NCBI GenBank assembly: GCA_934202215.1
Contig: CAKPXR010000014.1
Location: 1-30,981, forward strand
Reading direction: 5' to 3'
DNA: 30,981 bases
From: an uncultured Veillonella sp.
GTDB lineage: Bacteria; Bacillota; Negativicutes; Veillonellales; Veillonellaceae
In this document: positions 1 through 8,136 of the stretch, piece after piece
Position numbering within the stretch: position 1 is the stretch's first letter
Layout of the letters: the number at the start of each line of letters is the position of its first letter
Program-made: the position numbers and the translations under genes
Notes under the pieces: generated by a model
The model's input: only the letters and a program-made list of their open reading frames with translations
What the model was told of the DNA's origin: nothing
The model's database searches: none

Positions 1-2733
1 AAAATTTATCAAAAACGTTTGGAATTGCGTAAAGACGCAAAACCTTTCATTTTGCATGATGGCCCTCCATATGCGAACGGTAAATTGCACATCGGTCATG
101 CCCTCAACAAAACGTTGAAGGATATTATCATGAAATACAAGACTATGACTGGTCACTATACTCGTTATATCCCTGGTTGGGATACACATGGTTTGCCAAT
201 CGAGCATGCGGTTATTAAAAATACTGGTCTTAACCGTCATGAAATGGCTCCATTGGATTTGCGCAACAAATGTAAGGAATATGCATTGGAATGCGTAGAA
301 ACTCAAAAACAAGATTTCATTCGCTTTGGTGTACTAGGCGAATGGGAACGTCCTTATTTGACATTGCGCCCTGAGTTCGAAGTAAAACAACTTGGTATCT
401 TCGGCGAAATGGCAAAACGCGGCCATATCTACAAAGGTCTTAAAACTGTATACTGGTGTACTCACTGCGAAACTGCATTGGCAGAAGCAGAAATTGAATA
501 TGCTGAGAAAAAATCTTTCTCCATCTACGTAAAATTCCCTTACGTATCTGAGAAAAAGGTTACATTGCCAGCTGGCGTAGATCCAAAACAAGCATACTCC
601 GTTATCTGGACAACTACTCCTTGGACAATGCCTGCCAACGTAGCTATTTCCGTTAACCCTGACCTTGAATATGGCTGGGTAAAAGCAGGCGACGAATATT
701 ACTTGATGGCTACTGAACTCGTTGATGCAGCAATGAAAGATATCGGTATCGAAGACTATGAAATCGTAAATCGTTTCTCCGGCGCAGACTTAGAATTGGC
801 TGAATTCAAACATCCATTTGTTGAACGTAATGCTACAGTATTGTGTGGCGATCATGTAACACTTGAAGCAGGTACTGGTTGCGTACATACTGCTCCTGCA
901 CACGGTGAAGACGACTTTAATATCGTTATGCGTTATAACAAGGAAGGCAAAACTGAACTTCCTATCATTTCTCTTGTTAACGAAACTGGTAACTACACTA
1001 AACAAGTAGACGACAACCGTTATGGTGATACTGAATTCCCATTGGCTGGCGTTGAAATTCATGATGCTGAAGTACCTGTAATCAAAATCTTGGCGCATAA
1101 CAATGCATTGCTTCACAAATCTAGCTTGCGTCACCAATATGCTCACTGCTGGCGTTGTAAAAACCCTGTAATCTACCGTGCTACAGAACAATGGTTCTCC
1201 TCTGTAGATGGGTACCGTCAACAAGCGCTTGATGCAATCGACAATCAAGTTCAATGGATTCCTAAATGGGGCCATGATCGTATTTATAATATGGTTCGCG
1301 ACCGTGGTGACTGGGTAATTTCTCGTCAACGTATTTGGGGTGTGCCAATTCCTATCTACTATTGTGAAAGCTGCGGCGAGCACATCATCAACGATGATAC
1401 TATCAAAGCATTACAAGAAAAGGTAGCTGTAGAAGGCTCCGATGCTTGGTGGGCTCACAGTGCAAAAGAATTGTTACCAGAAGGCTTCAAATGTCCTCAT
1501 TGCGGTCATGATGAGTTCAAAAAAGAAACTGATATCATGGACGTATGGTTCGACTCTGGTTCCTCTTGGTCTGGCGTACTTGAAGTTAACGGCTTAGATG
1601 TACCATGTGCTATGTACCTTGAAGGTTCTGACCAACATCGCGGTTGGTTCAACTCTTCATTGTTAACAGCAGTAGCAACAACTGGTAAAGCACCATACAA
1701 CTCCGTATTGACTCACGGCTTCGTTGTGGACGGCGAAGGTCGCAAAATGTCTAAATCTGTAGGTAATACAGTAGCTCCAAGCGACATTATCGACGTATAC
1801 GGCGCTGACGTTATGCGTTTGTGGGTATCCTCCGCGGATTACCAAGCAGACGTACGTTTGTCCAAAGACATCGTAAAACAATTATCCGAAGTATATCGTA
1901 AGATCCGTAATACATTCCGCTTCTTGCTTGGTAACTTGGATGACTTCAATCCAAATACTGATAAAGTGGCTTACGCAGATATGTCCGAATTCGATAAATG
2001 GGCATTGTTGCGCTTAGAAGAAGTACGTCAAAAGGTTACTGATGCATACGAAAACTATGAATTCCACATGTTGTATCATGCAATTCATAATTTCTGTACA
2101 GTAGACTTGAGCTCCATCTACCTTGATGTAATGAAAGATACTATGTATGCTGAAAGCAAAAATAACGTAGCTCGTCGTTCTGCTCAAACAGCTATGTATG
2201 AAATCTTGAAAACATTGGTAGCTATGGTATCTCCTGTACTTTCCTTCACAGCAGAAGAAGTTTGGAAATACATGCCTAAAGAAGAAGGTATGCCTGAATC
2301 CGTTATGCTTCAAGATTGGCCACAAGGTCATCCTGAACATTTCAACCAAGAATTGGCTGATAAATGGAACCAATTGTTAGACTTGCGTACATCCGTACAA
2401 AAAGCATTGGAACTTGCTCGTCAAAACAAAACAATCGGTCACCCATTGGATGCATCCGTTACAGTATACGCTGAAGGTGCTGCATTCGACGCATTGAACG
2501 CTCTTGGTGAAGAAGGTTTGGCTAAACTCGTTATCGTATCCGAAGCTCACATCGTAAATGGCGCTGCTCCAGCAGATGCCGTTAAGGACGAAGAAACAGG
2601 TGTTGCAACAGTAGTAGCTCCATCTGAACTTAAAAAATGTGAACGCTGCTGGATCCACCGCGATACAGTAGGTCAAGATAGCGAACACCCTACACTTTGC
2701 CATCGCTGTGCAGAGGTTGTTAAATCTCTATAA
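1..2733 (+). CDS. ileS: isoleucyl-tRNA synthetase, 5' end outside window
   Basis: Charges tRNA-Ile with isoleucine in the cytoplasm (class I aminoacyl-tRNA synthetase). The reading frame is open from base 1 with no start codon, and the first codons (KIYQKRLELRKDAKPFILHDGPPY) belong inside the family's N-terminus, so roughly 30-35 residues lie upstream of the window. The TTG at base 19 is not a start. Visible motifs are HIGH at bases 88-99, KMSKS at 1744-1758, WTTTPWTMPAN of the editing domain, and a C-terminal zinc finger of the form CERCW...CHRC just before the stop. This is the bacterial type IleS with a full catalytic core, CP1 editing insert, anticodon-binding region and zinc tail. A strong terminator follows, so it probably ends its transcription unit. 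Any T-box leader would be upstream and cannot be judged here. Confidence 0.98.
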   Translation, partial: KIYQKRLELRKDAKPFILHDGPPYANGKLHIGHALNKTLKDIIMKYKTMTGHYTRYIPGWDTHGLPIEHAVIKNTGLNRHEMAPLDLRNKCKEYALECVETQKQDFIRFGVLGEWERPYLTLRPEFEVKQLGIFGEMAKRGHIYKGLKTVYWCTHCETALAEAEIEYAEKKSFSIYVKFPYVSEKKVTLPAGVDPKQAYSVIWTTTPWTMPANVAISVNPDLEYGWVKAGDEYYLMATELVDAAMKDIGIEDYEIVNRFSGADLELAEFKHPFVERNATVLCGDHVTLEAGTGCVHTAPAHGEDDFNIVMRYNKEGKTELPIISLVNETGNYTKQVDDNRYGDTEFPLAGVEIHDAEVPVIKILAHNNALLHKSSLRHQYAHCWRCKNPVIYRATEQWFSSVDGYRQQALDAIDNQVQWIPKWGHDRIYNMVRDRGDWVISRQRIWGVPIPIYYCESCGEHIINDDTIKALQEKVAVEGSDAWWAHSAKELLPEGFKCPHCGHDEFKKETDIMDVWFDSGSSWSGVLEVNGLDVPCAMYLEGSDQHRGWFNSSLLTAVATTGKAPYNSVLTHGFVVDGEGRKMSKSVGNTVAPSDIIDVYGADVMRLWVSSADYQADVRLSKDIVKQLSEVYRKIRNTFRFLLGNLDDFNPNTDKVAYADMSEFDKWALLRLEEVRQKVTDAYENYEFHMLYHAIHNFCTVDLSSIYLDVMKDTMYAESKNNVARRSAQTAMYEILKTLVAMVSPVLSFTAEEVWKYMPKEEGMPESVMLQDWPQGHPEHFNQELADKWNQLLDLRTSVQKALELARQNKTIGHPLDASVTVYAEGAAFDALNALGEEGLAKLVIVSEAHIVNGAAPADAVKDEETGVATVVAPSELKKCERCWIHRDTVGQDSEHPTLCHRCAEVVKSL

Positions 2734-2828
2734 TTATAGATAAAACTATACAATCTATAATTACAGATATAAGATTACATATGATGAACTAATCATATAC
2801 ACTGTTTATTCAATAATTTGTAAATAAG

Positions 2829-2886
2829 AAACCCTTCTCTAACATGTTAGTTTATTTTGAACTAAGTTTGTATAGAGAAGGGTTTT
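2829..2886 (+). terminator. intrinsic terminator after ileS
   Basis: The arm AACCCTTCTCT pairs perfectly with AGAGAAGGGTT, and an inner TTAGTT/AACTAA pair extends the stem. It is followed by TTTATTCT. It lies about 100 bases past the ileS stop. Confidence 0.85.
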
Positions 2887-3166
2887 ATTCTATTTCGAGG
2901 GCTTTTTTTGCCAGTTGGTTTCGATATGAATTATAGTATTATTTGTTTTTAGTATAATAGTTACATTGTTTTATAAATTATTAAAATTTTATAGAAATTT
3001 ATGAATTCATTGTATGCTATCTTTCTCATAAAACTATCTATAATAATTGCTACTCCGTTATTTTCCTCATGAAAAATTAATGTGTAAAAAATTACTCATT
3101 TCATATTAAACTTAATATCTTAGTTTAAGATGTTTATAGTTAGTTTAGTTATTGTGCTTATATGAG
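2887..3166 (+). other. AT-rich intergenic stretch before the small peptide gene
   Basis: No gene seen. It must hold the promoter of the 3181 peptide gene. A weak candidate -10 is TATAGT at 3135-3140. A perfect short inverted repeat ATCTTA-GTT-TAAGAT at 3117-3131 sits just upstream and could be an operator. Confidence 0.35.
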
Positions 3167-3180
3167 AAGGAGGAAGAACA

Positions 3181-3258
3181 ATGGTAGCAACTATCGTTAA
3201 AGCAATCTTGGCTGCGCTTACTGGTTTAGCAAACGCAATCTTGCCTTTATTCAAATAA
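3181..3258 (+). CDS. 25-residue amphipathic, membrane-active-like peptide
   Basis: Too short for routine gene calling. A near-ideal ribosome site, AAGGAGG at 3167-3173, lies 7 bases before the ATG, and an isolated terminator follows 16 bases after the stop, so this looks like a free-standing gene. The peptide begins MVATIVKAILAALTG and ends ILPLFK. It is almost wholly hydrophobic, with two lysines and no acidic residue. Its polar residues fall at positions 4, 7, 14, 18 and 25, the spacing of one face of an alpha helix. This pattern recalls phenol-soluble-modulin-like peptides, leaderless bacteriocins or type I toxin peptides, but I recognise no specific family. There is no cleavable signal and no export or immunity gene beside it. 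Function is unknown. That it is translated is a fairly strong inference from the ribosome site and terminator. Confidence 0.68.
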   Translation: MVATIVKAILAALTGLANAILPLFK

Positions 3259-3274
3259 CAATTTCATTCCCCAG

Positions 3275-3308
3275 AAAAAAGACCACCCAGCTTGCGGGTG
3301 GTCTTTTT
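3275..3308 (+). terminator. bidirectional terminator between peptide gene and Sel1-type gene
   Basis: Stem GACCACCC (3281-3288) / GGGTGGTC (3296-3303) with a 7-base loop. It has A6 on the left and T5 on the right, so it can end both the plus-strand peptide gene and the minus-strand gene whose stop is at 3317. Confidence 0.9.
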
Positions 3309-3316
3309 CTTATATC

Positions 3317-5686
3317 TTATTGTAATGTCTTTGGTACACTGAGTTTTTTCCAGTTGTCTAGTTCAGGGATTTCTAAGGTATTAATCGTTTTTTGAATCCA
3401 GTAGTTTAATGATACTTCGTTACCTAACTGTTGTTCAAAGAGATAGGTATTACCTGGCGTATCTAGAGGTTTTCCATCTTTGTCGATAGAGTGGCGTACG
3501 GATTCTTTCAAATAGAGTTGAACTCTAAATGGATTTGCGTGATTGCCTCTGAAAATAAAATAGGATGGACCGATAAAGTCATGGGTACGGACATTGATTT
3601 GTTCGTACTTTTTGTCTTTTAAGCCTTGTAATGCTGTTTGTATCATCGCGTTAGCATCGTCGTATTCCTCGAGTAAGAATGCTTGCTGATCTACGTCGAG
3701 TACATAATGCCAAGTTGGCTTTTCCTCGTTCGTTTCGATGGACCAGTTATCTCCTAAAGCAGGCAATTGATGCGTATCGTAGAGATCTTTTAATAGCTGA
3801 ATAGCATTCTCCTTCTTGAGCAGTGCTCGGTAAATGGTCTCTTGACCTTCTGTTGGGTCATAACCATGTATTCTGACTTGGTACGTATCTCTTGGCATAC
3901 GCTTTACATCTAACCTAAAAATGTTGCGTAGATTATCTGGAATGGATAGGAAATGATTGTAAAAACTAAGTTTTATTTCTTCTTGTAATTCTAAGGCGTG
4001 CTCGATGGTTTGCCAATCATATAAGGTAGTGTCCCATAAGAAGTCATCCATGTTTACAGATAAGCGGGCCGCATTTTGAGGCCATTCCGTATGACTAGGG
4101 CGAACTGTAGTAGTAGACTCTGTAATACCTTCCTTATATTGCCAATGGCCATCGACCTCTTCGAAGGCCGCTAACCGTTCTTCTGCTTCATCATCGATAG
4201 GAATATCTTTTAACTCTTCATCTAGATTAGCTTTGTGAGACAGAATGTATTGATGGGATTCTTCGTAATAGGCTACTGCAGCATCTAAATCAGGTTTGCC
4301 AGAAATATAGCCTTTTTCATAGGCATACCCTAAGGCAACGCGCGTTAAAGCTCGTGTAATATCATAGAAGAGAACGCGATCTTCCTCTTCTAATGCGCGC
4401 TTTTCTTCATCTAGTACACGTGTTAAGGATTGTACACCAAAGCGTATATTTTTCGTTACACCAAAACCGTGAATTCGCATGTAACCAATGTATGGTAAGG
4501 AGAACATAAAACGTTCTTTTGTGGCTGCCATATGTGTTAAATCTGCAATGAGGCCCCAGTCGAGGGGAAGATGCCCTATGTGGAAGATATAGCCAAAGGC
4601 AGCTTGTAATGCAGCATAGCCGGCATCACTGAAATATTTAGTAGCTGCACGGCGGTAGAGTCCAATCGCTTTAACAGGATCATAGGGAATGACTCTGCGG
4701 AGCTCCTTTGCATCATAGAAATGATAGTAATAATCCGCTAGTTCAGCGGTGCTTTCAGCTTGACCTAAGGCGGCACCTTTCGTAAACCATGTGAAAGCGT
4801 CCTCAAATTTGCCGTGTTCATGACAGTCTAGGCCGGTGTAGAGCATCATCGTAGGATTGCCTAGCTCAGCAGCCGTTAAAGCCACGCGGCGGGCGTTATC
4901 AAAATCGCCTTCATCGATATAAATGTTGCGTAAATTGCCTTGGAACATGGCGAGACCGTTATCGAGTGCTCTATTAAACCATTCCTTGGCGAGATTCGTG
5001 GCATTTTTCTGTAATGTTTCATTGGAAATAGTACCTTGTAAGGCTATAAGGCGTTCCTGTATAGAACCTTTTTGCAAGCTCTGTTGGATACGTTTTGCCA
5101 AACTTAGGCGCGGTGGTGTAATCATATCCCTCGCAAGGCTAATACGATTGTCATCACGCCAGAAAAAGACATTGCCTATAATGTATTGGCAGAATGCATC
5201 ACCTTGTTCTGCGTAGTCGTAAACTATACGAAACGCATCGTCAAAGGATATTAACATATCCTTTTCAACCGTAGGTGTAATAGTTCCATTGATACGCAAT
5301 GCTTGTAAGGTACCAATAGGACTACAACGGCAAATGCTATCGTGCAAGCATTGATAGGTGCGCATGTTATTTTCTGGGAAGCTTGATTCCTCCCATGTAA
5401 ACCGTGGTCCCGCGTAGATACGAGCTATTAAAGCATATGCATCAGCTACCTCACGAGCCTCTGGGTCATTGGCTATTCTTAACGCATCCTCTTTAGTATT
5501 GATTTCGTTTTCAAGAGAAGTCGTCGTATCATTTCGCAAAGCCTGATGATTTGTTTGCTCAGGGCTTTGTTGATTATTAACGATAAGCTCTAATTGGCGT
5601 AAGCCTTCTTGAGCCATCTCTTGATTATATGATGTAAAAATCATGTGGAAGACCTTTTGTAGGCGTTCCGTAAAGTACTGTGCCAT
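3317..5686 (-). CDS. large Sel1/TPR-type repeat protein with unassigned C-terminal region
   Basis: A 789-residue protein of unknown function. There is no signal peptide or membrane segment, so it is probably cytoplasmic. Roughly residues 50-500 are helical repeats of Sel1/TPR character: paired helices such as AKEWFNRALDNG, AFTWFTKGAALGQAESTAELADYYY and AIGLYRRAATKY. Such repeats usually bind protein partners. From about residue 560 the sequence changes to a mixed alpha/beta region rich in Trp and acidic residues that I cannot assign. The start is supported by AAAGGAGG seven bases before the ATG and by a good promoter upstream. It stands alone: its 3' end meets the peptide gene's terminator, and the gene upstream on the same strand has its own terminator. 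Nothing nearby suggests a partner. Confidence 0.85.
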   Translation of the reverse strand: MAQYFTERLQKVFHMIFTSYNQEMAQEGLRQLELIVNNQQSPEQTNHQALRNDTTTSLENEINTKEDALRIANDPEAREVADAYALIARIYAGPRFTWEESSFPENNMRTYQCLHDSICRCSPIGTLQALRINGTITPTVEKDMLISFDDAFRIVYDYAEQGDAFCQYIIGNVFFWRDDNRISLARDMITPPRLSLAKRIQQSLQKGSIQERLIALQGTISNETLQKNATNLAKEWFNRALDNGLAMFQGNLRNIYIDEGDFDNARRVALTAAELGNPTMMLYTGLDCHEHGKFEDAFTWFTKGAALGQAESTAELADYYYHFYDAKELRRVIPYDPVKAIGLYRRAATKYFSDAGYAALQAAFGYIFHIGHLPLDWGLIADLTHMAATKERFMFSLPYIGYMRIHGFGVTKNIRFGVQSLTRVLDEEKRALEEEDRVLFYDITRALTRVALGYAYEKGYISGKPDLDAAVAYYEESHQYILSHKANLDEELKDIPIDDEAEERLAAFEEVDGHWQYKEGITESTTTVRPSHTEWPQNAARLSVNMDDFLWDTTLYDWQTIEHALELQEEIKLSFYNHFLSIPDNLRNIFRLDVKRMPRDTYQVRIHGYDPTEGQETIYRALLKKENAIQLLKDLYDTHQLPALGDNWSIETNEEKPTWHYVLDVDQQAFLLEEYDDANAMIQTALQGLKDKKYEQINVRTHDFIGPSYFIFRGNHANPFRVQLYLKESVRHSIDKDGKPLDTPGNTYLFEQQLGNEVSLNYWIQKTINTLEIPELDNWKKLSVPKTLQ

Positions 5687-5731
5687 AAGGCCTCCTTTGC
5701 ATTAATTGCATTTACTATAGAATACGTATTT

Positions 5732-5760
5732 ATTATATAACGAACGCAAGCGACCGTAAA
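5732..5760 (-). promoter_or_regulatory. sigma-70-type promoter of the Sel1-type gene
   Basis: On the minus strand, TTTACG (5760-5755), a 17-base spacer, then a perfect TATAAT (5737-5732), about 46 bases before the start codon. Confidence 0.65.
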
Positions 5761-5820
5761 AGAGGTAATCCTAGTGACTAAAGTAAAACCCTAGCGATTA
5801 GAGTGATTAAAATAAAAAAT

Positions 5821-5879
5821 CCCCTCTGAAAGAACTTTGAAATCACAATACTGTGAGTTCTGCAGTCTTTCAGAGGGGG
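5821..5879 (-). terminator. terminator of the amino-acid-binding lipoprotein gene
   Basis: On the minus strand a long stem CCCCCTCTGAAAGA / TCTTTCAGAGGGG, with an inner GAACT/AGTTC and CACAGTATTGTG pairing, is followed by ATTTTTTATTTT. It begins about 32 bases past the stop of the upstream gene. Confidence 0.9.
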
Positions 5880-5910
5880 CAATATTTATCCTAGTTCATA
5901 GAGATAGATA

Positions 5911-6693
5911 TTATTTTTTGTTGTAATCGCCGAACCATTTGTCGTAGATTTTTTGGTAAGTGCCGTCTTCTTTAAGTTCTTTAAGCGCTTTATTAACAGC
6001 TTCTTGTAATTCTTTGTTGCCTTTTTTTACACCAAGTACTGTACCTTCAGCTTTTGTAGGTTCGCCTACGAGTTTAAGGTCTTGATCAGCACCTTGTTTG
6101 AGGTAGTACATAGCCACTGCATTATCGATGATAGCACCGTCGATTGTACCAGCTTTCAATTCCATGAAGATATTAGCGTTGGAGTCCATTTCCTTTACTG
6201 TTGTGTTAGGAATTTTTTTAGCCATATCTGCAGGAACAGAACCGATTTGAGCACCTACAGTATGACCAGCTAATTCATCCATGTTGTGGATTGTTGTGTT
6301 GTCTTTACGAACTACTGTGATGAAACCACCTTGGTCAAAGTATACATCGGAGAAGTCCAATACTTTTTCACGTTCTGGTGTAGCATTGATACCTGCTGCG
6401 ATCATGTCGATGTCGCCAGATTGAACTGCTGGAATCAAAGCATCGAAGCCCATGGATTTGAATTCCATTTTTAAACCTAATTTTTTAGCAATTGCTTCGG
6501 ACAAATCAACGTCGAAACCAACGTATTTGTCGCCTTCAGTAAATTCGAATGGTGGGAATGTAGTTTCAGAACCTACACGCAATACACCTTCTTGTTGTGT
6601 CATTTTTGGTTTGTCATTACCACAACCAGCCAATAAACCCATTGCTGCTACCGCTACGAGGGCGATGGCTGTCAATTTTTTGAACTTAAACAT
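5911..6693 (-). CDS. amino-acid ABC transporter substrate-binding lipoprotein (family 3)
   Basis: Extracytoplasmic polar-amino-acid-binding protein, 260 residues. The N-terminus MFKFKKLTAIALV... ends in a lipobox LLAGC, so it should be lipid-anchored. The mature part carries the family 3 pattern: LRVGSETTFPPFEF, then YVGFDVDLSEAIAKKLG, then the PEREKVLDFSDVY region. The exact amino acid cannot be read from sequence. I choose the ATG at 6693 and not the in-frame one at 6711, because GAGGAGG lies inside that six-codon extension, correctly spaced for 6693. It is an orphan: no permease or ATPase gene adjoins it, so it must pair with transporter parts encoded elsewhere. It has its own promoter and terminator. 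Confidence 0.92.
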   Translation of the reverse strand: MFKFKKLTAIALVAVAAMGLLAGCGNDKPKMTQQEGVLRVGSETTFPPFEFTEGDKYVGFDVDLSEAIAKKLGLKMEFKSMGFDALIPAVQSGDIDMIAAGINATPEREKVLDFSDVYFDQGGFITVVRKDNTTIHNMDELAGHTVGAQIGSVPADMAKKIPNTTVKEMDSNANIFMELKAGTIDGAIIDNAVAMYYLKQGADQDLKLVGEPTKAEGTVLGVKKGNKELQEAVNKALKELKEDGTYQKIYDKWFGDYNKK

Positions 6694-6740
6694 AGTTTCC
6701 TCCTCAAACATCCATATACATGATATTAAATTCTGTTTAT

Positions 6741-6769
6741 ATTGTACGGAATTTTACAATAATAGGCAA
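6741..6769 (-). promoter_or_regulatory. promoter of the amino-acid-binding lipoprotein gene
   Basis: Minus strand TTGCCT (6769-6764), 17-base spacer, TACAAT (6746-6741), about 48 bases before the start codon. It overlaps the divergent promoter of the M20 gene. Confidence 0.6.
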
Positions 6770-6777
6770 TAACATTG

Positions 6778-6783
6778 TATAAT
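6778..6783 (+). promoter_or_regulatory. -10 element, likely promoter of the M20 amidohydrolase gene
   Basis: Perfect TATAAT preceded by TTG. A -35 is unclear (TTTACA lies 19 bases upstream). Its upstream half lies within the minus-strand promoter at 6741-6769. Confidence 0.5.
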
Positions 6784-6864
6784 TAAGAATACATGAGTTT
6801 TAGATTTAATGTTGTAGAGTATCTTTATTCATTACAATCATTTGCATATATACATGGAGGCAAT

Positions 6865-8058
6865 ATGTCCCTTACAAATACATTTTCTGATCTTTGTAAA
6901 AGCTTCGCACCTGATGCTTTTTCCATTAATTATACATTAGCTAAGAATCCTGAGCTCTCCAGTCATGAGTTCGAATCCGTCAAAACAATTGGTGCTGTTC
7001 TTGAAAAACATGGTATAGATGTAACCTATGAATTCTGTAACTTGCCTACATCCTTTAAGGCGTCTGCTGTAAAAGTAGATAACCCAAAAGGTCGTTTGGC
7101 TATCCTTTGTGAATATGATGCACTCCCAGAAGTAGGCCATGCATGTGGTCACTCTGCCAGTGGCTCTATGAGTGTTCTGGTTGCATTAACACTTCATAAA
7201 ATGCAACAAGACGGCGTTGCTTTCAATATGGACATTGATATCATCGGTACACCTGATGAAGAAGCCACAGGTTGCAAGGTAGATATGTGTAATGCAGGGG
7301 TGTTTAAAGACTATGATTTTGCTATCATGGTTCACCTTGATGGAGAAGAAACACGACCTAATTCACAGTTCTTGGCACTCGACTGCTTCCGTGCTCGTTA
7401 TCATGGTAAACCAGCTCATGCAGCCGGTGAGCCGTGGAATGGTATCAATGCGGTGAACGGTGTGCAACTCGCTATTCATGCGATGGATATGATGCGCCAA
7501 CAAGTACGTCCTGAAAGCCGTATTGGCACATGGATCATTGCTGGTGGTACCGCATCTAATGTCATTCCTGACTTTGGTGAATTAGAGGTAACCGTACGTC
7601 ACACTGAACGTGAATATTTGAATGGTCTATCCGAACAAACCAAGAAGATCTTTGAAGGTGCTGCCCTTTGTACAGGCACTACTGTGGATGTAGAGTTTTA
7701 TGGTAATCCTTATGATGATATGAACCAAAACCACAGAGGTACAGTACTGATTGAAGAGGTAATGTCTGATATGGGCCTTGAGTTCAAACCAGGCCCAGCA
7801 GATATTGGGGGAAGCTCAGATATCGGTAATGTGAGCTATCAATGTGCTGCATTCCATCCAAAATTGCGACTCGCTGGGGAAGATAAGGTATGCCACTCTA
7901 AAGAATTCGCTGCAGCTATGCTAGAATCTACCATTGAACAAACAATTGTAGATGGTGCCAATATTATAGGCCGTACATTGTTGAGCTTGGTAGAGAGTCC
8001 AGTAGTGTTAGATGAAATTGTAGCCGAATTTAAGGAATCTACATCTATAAGAGCATAA
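6865..8058 (+). CDS. M20-family amidohydrolase (AbgB-like aminoacyl/aminobenzoyl hydrolase)
   Basis: Zinc-type cytoplasmic amidohydrolase of the M20 peptidase superfamily, 397 residues, the usual length. Evidence is the metal-binding stretch CEYDALPEVGHACGH, the acidic pair in GTPDEEATGCK, the dimerisation-lid motif HGKPAHAAGEPWNGINA and the late SSDIGNVSY segment. This order matches the AbgB / M20-domain-containing-2 branch, which cleaves p-aminobenzoyl-glutamate, N-acyl amino acids or aberrant dipeptides. The substrate here is unknown. GGAGG at 6856-6860 places the start at 6865. An in-frame ATG at 6793 lacks a ribosome site. It is followed after 78 bases by the HAD gene on the same strand with no terminator between them, so co-transcription is possible. 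Confidence 0.9.
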   Translation: MSLTNTFSDLCKSFAPDAFSINYTLAKNPELSSHEFESVKTIGAVLEKHGIDVTYEFCNLPTSFKASAVKVDNPKGRLAILCEYDALPEVGHACGHSASGSMSVLVALTLHKMQQDGVAFNMDIDIIGTPDEEATGCKVDMCNAGVFKDYDFAIMVHLDGEETRPNSQFLALDCFRARYHGKPAHAAGEPWNGINAVNGVQLAIHAMDMMRQQVRPESRIGTWIIAGGTASNVIPDFGELEVTVRHTEREYLNGLSEQTKKIFEGAALCTGTTVDVEFYGNPYDDMNQNHRGTVLIEEVMSDMGLEFKPGPADIGGSSDIGNVSYQCAAFHPKLRLAGEDKVCHSKEFAAAMLESTIEQTIVDGANIIGRTLLSLVESPVVLDEIVAEFKESTSIRA

Positions 8059-8075
8059 TTAAATTAGTGGTTATC

Positions 8076-8099
8076 AGATTAATTAGTTAGATTAATTAG
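8076..8099 (+). repeat. 13-base tandem direct repeat before the HAD gene
   Basis: AGATTAATTAG occurs twice, starting at 8076 and 8089. It is AT-rich, so chance is possible, but it lies 38 bases before the HAD start codon and could be an operator. Confidence 0.4.
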
Positions 8100-8136
8100 C
8101 AGCTTTCAGCGTGCTAGGAGTATAAAAGGAGGTTAT

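Noticed and set aside
334..2703. Several minus-strand frames inside ileS
   Set aside because: Shadows of the coding strand: Cys/Phe-rich composition, no ribosome sites, fully covered by ileS.
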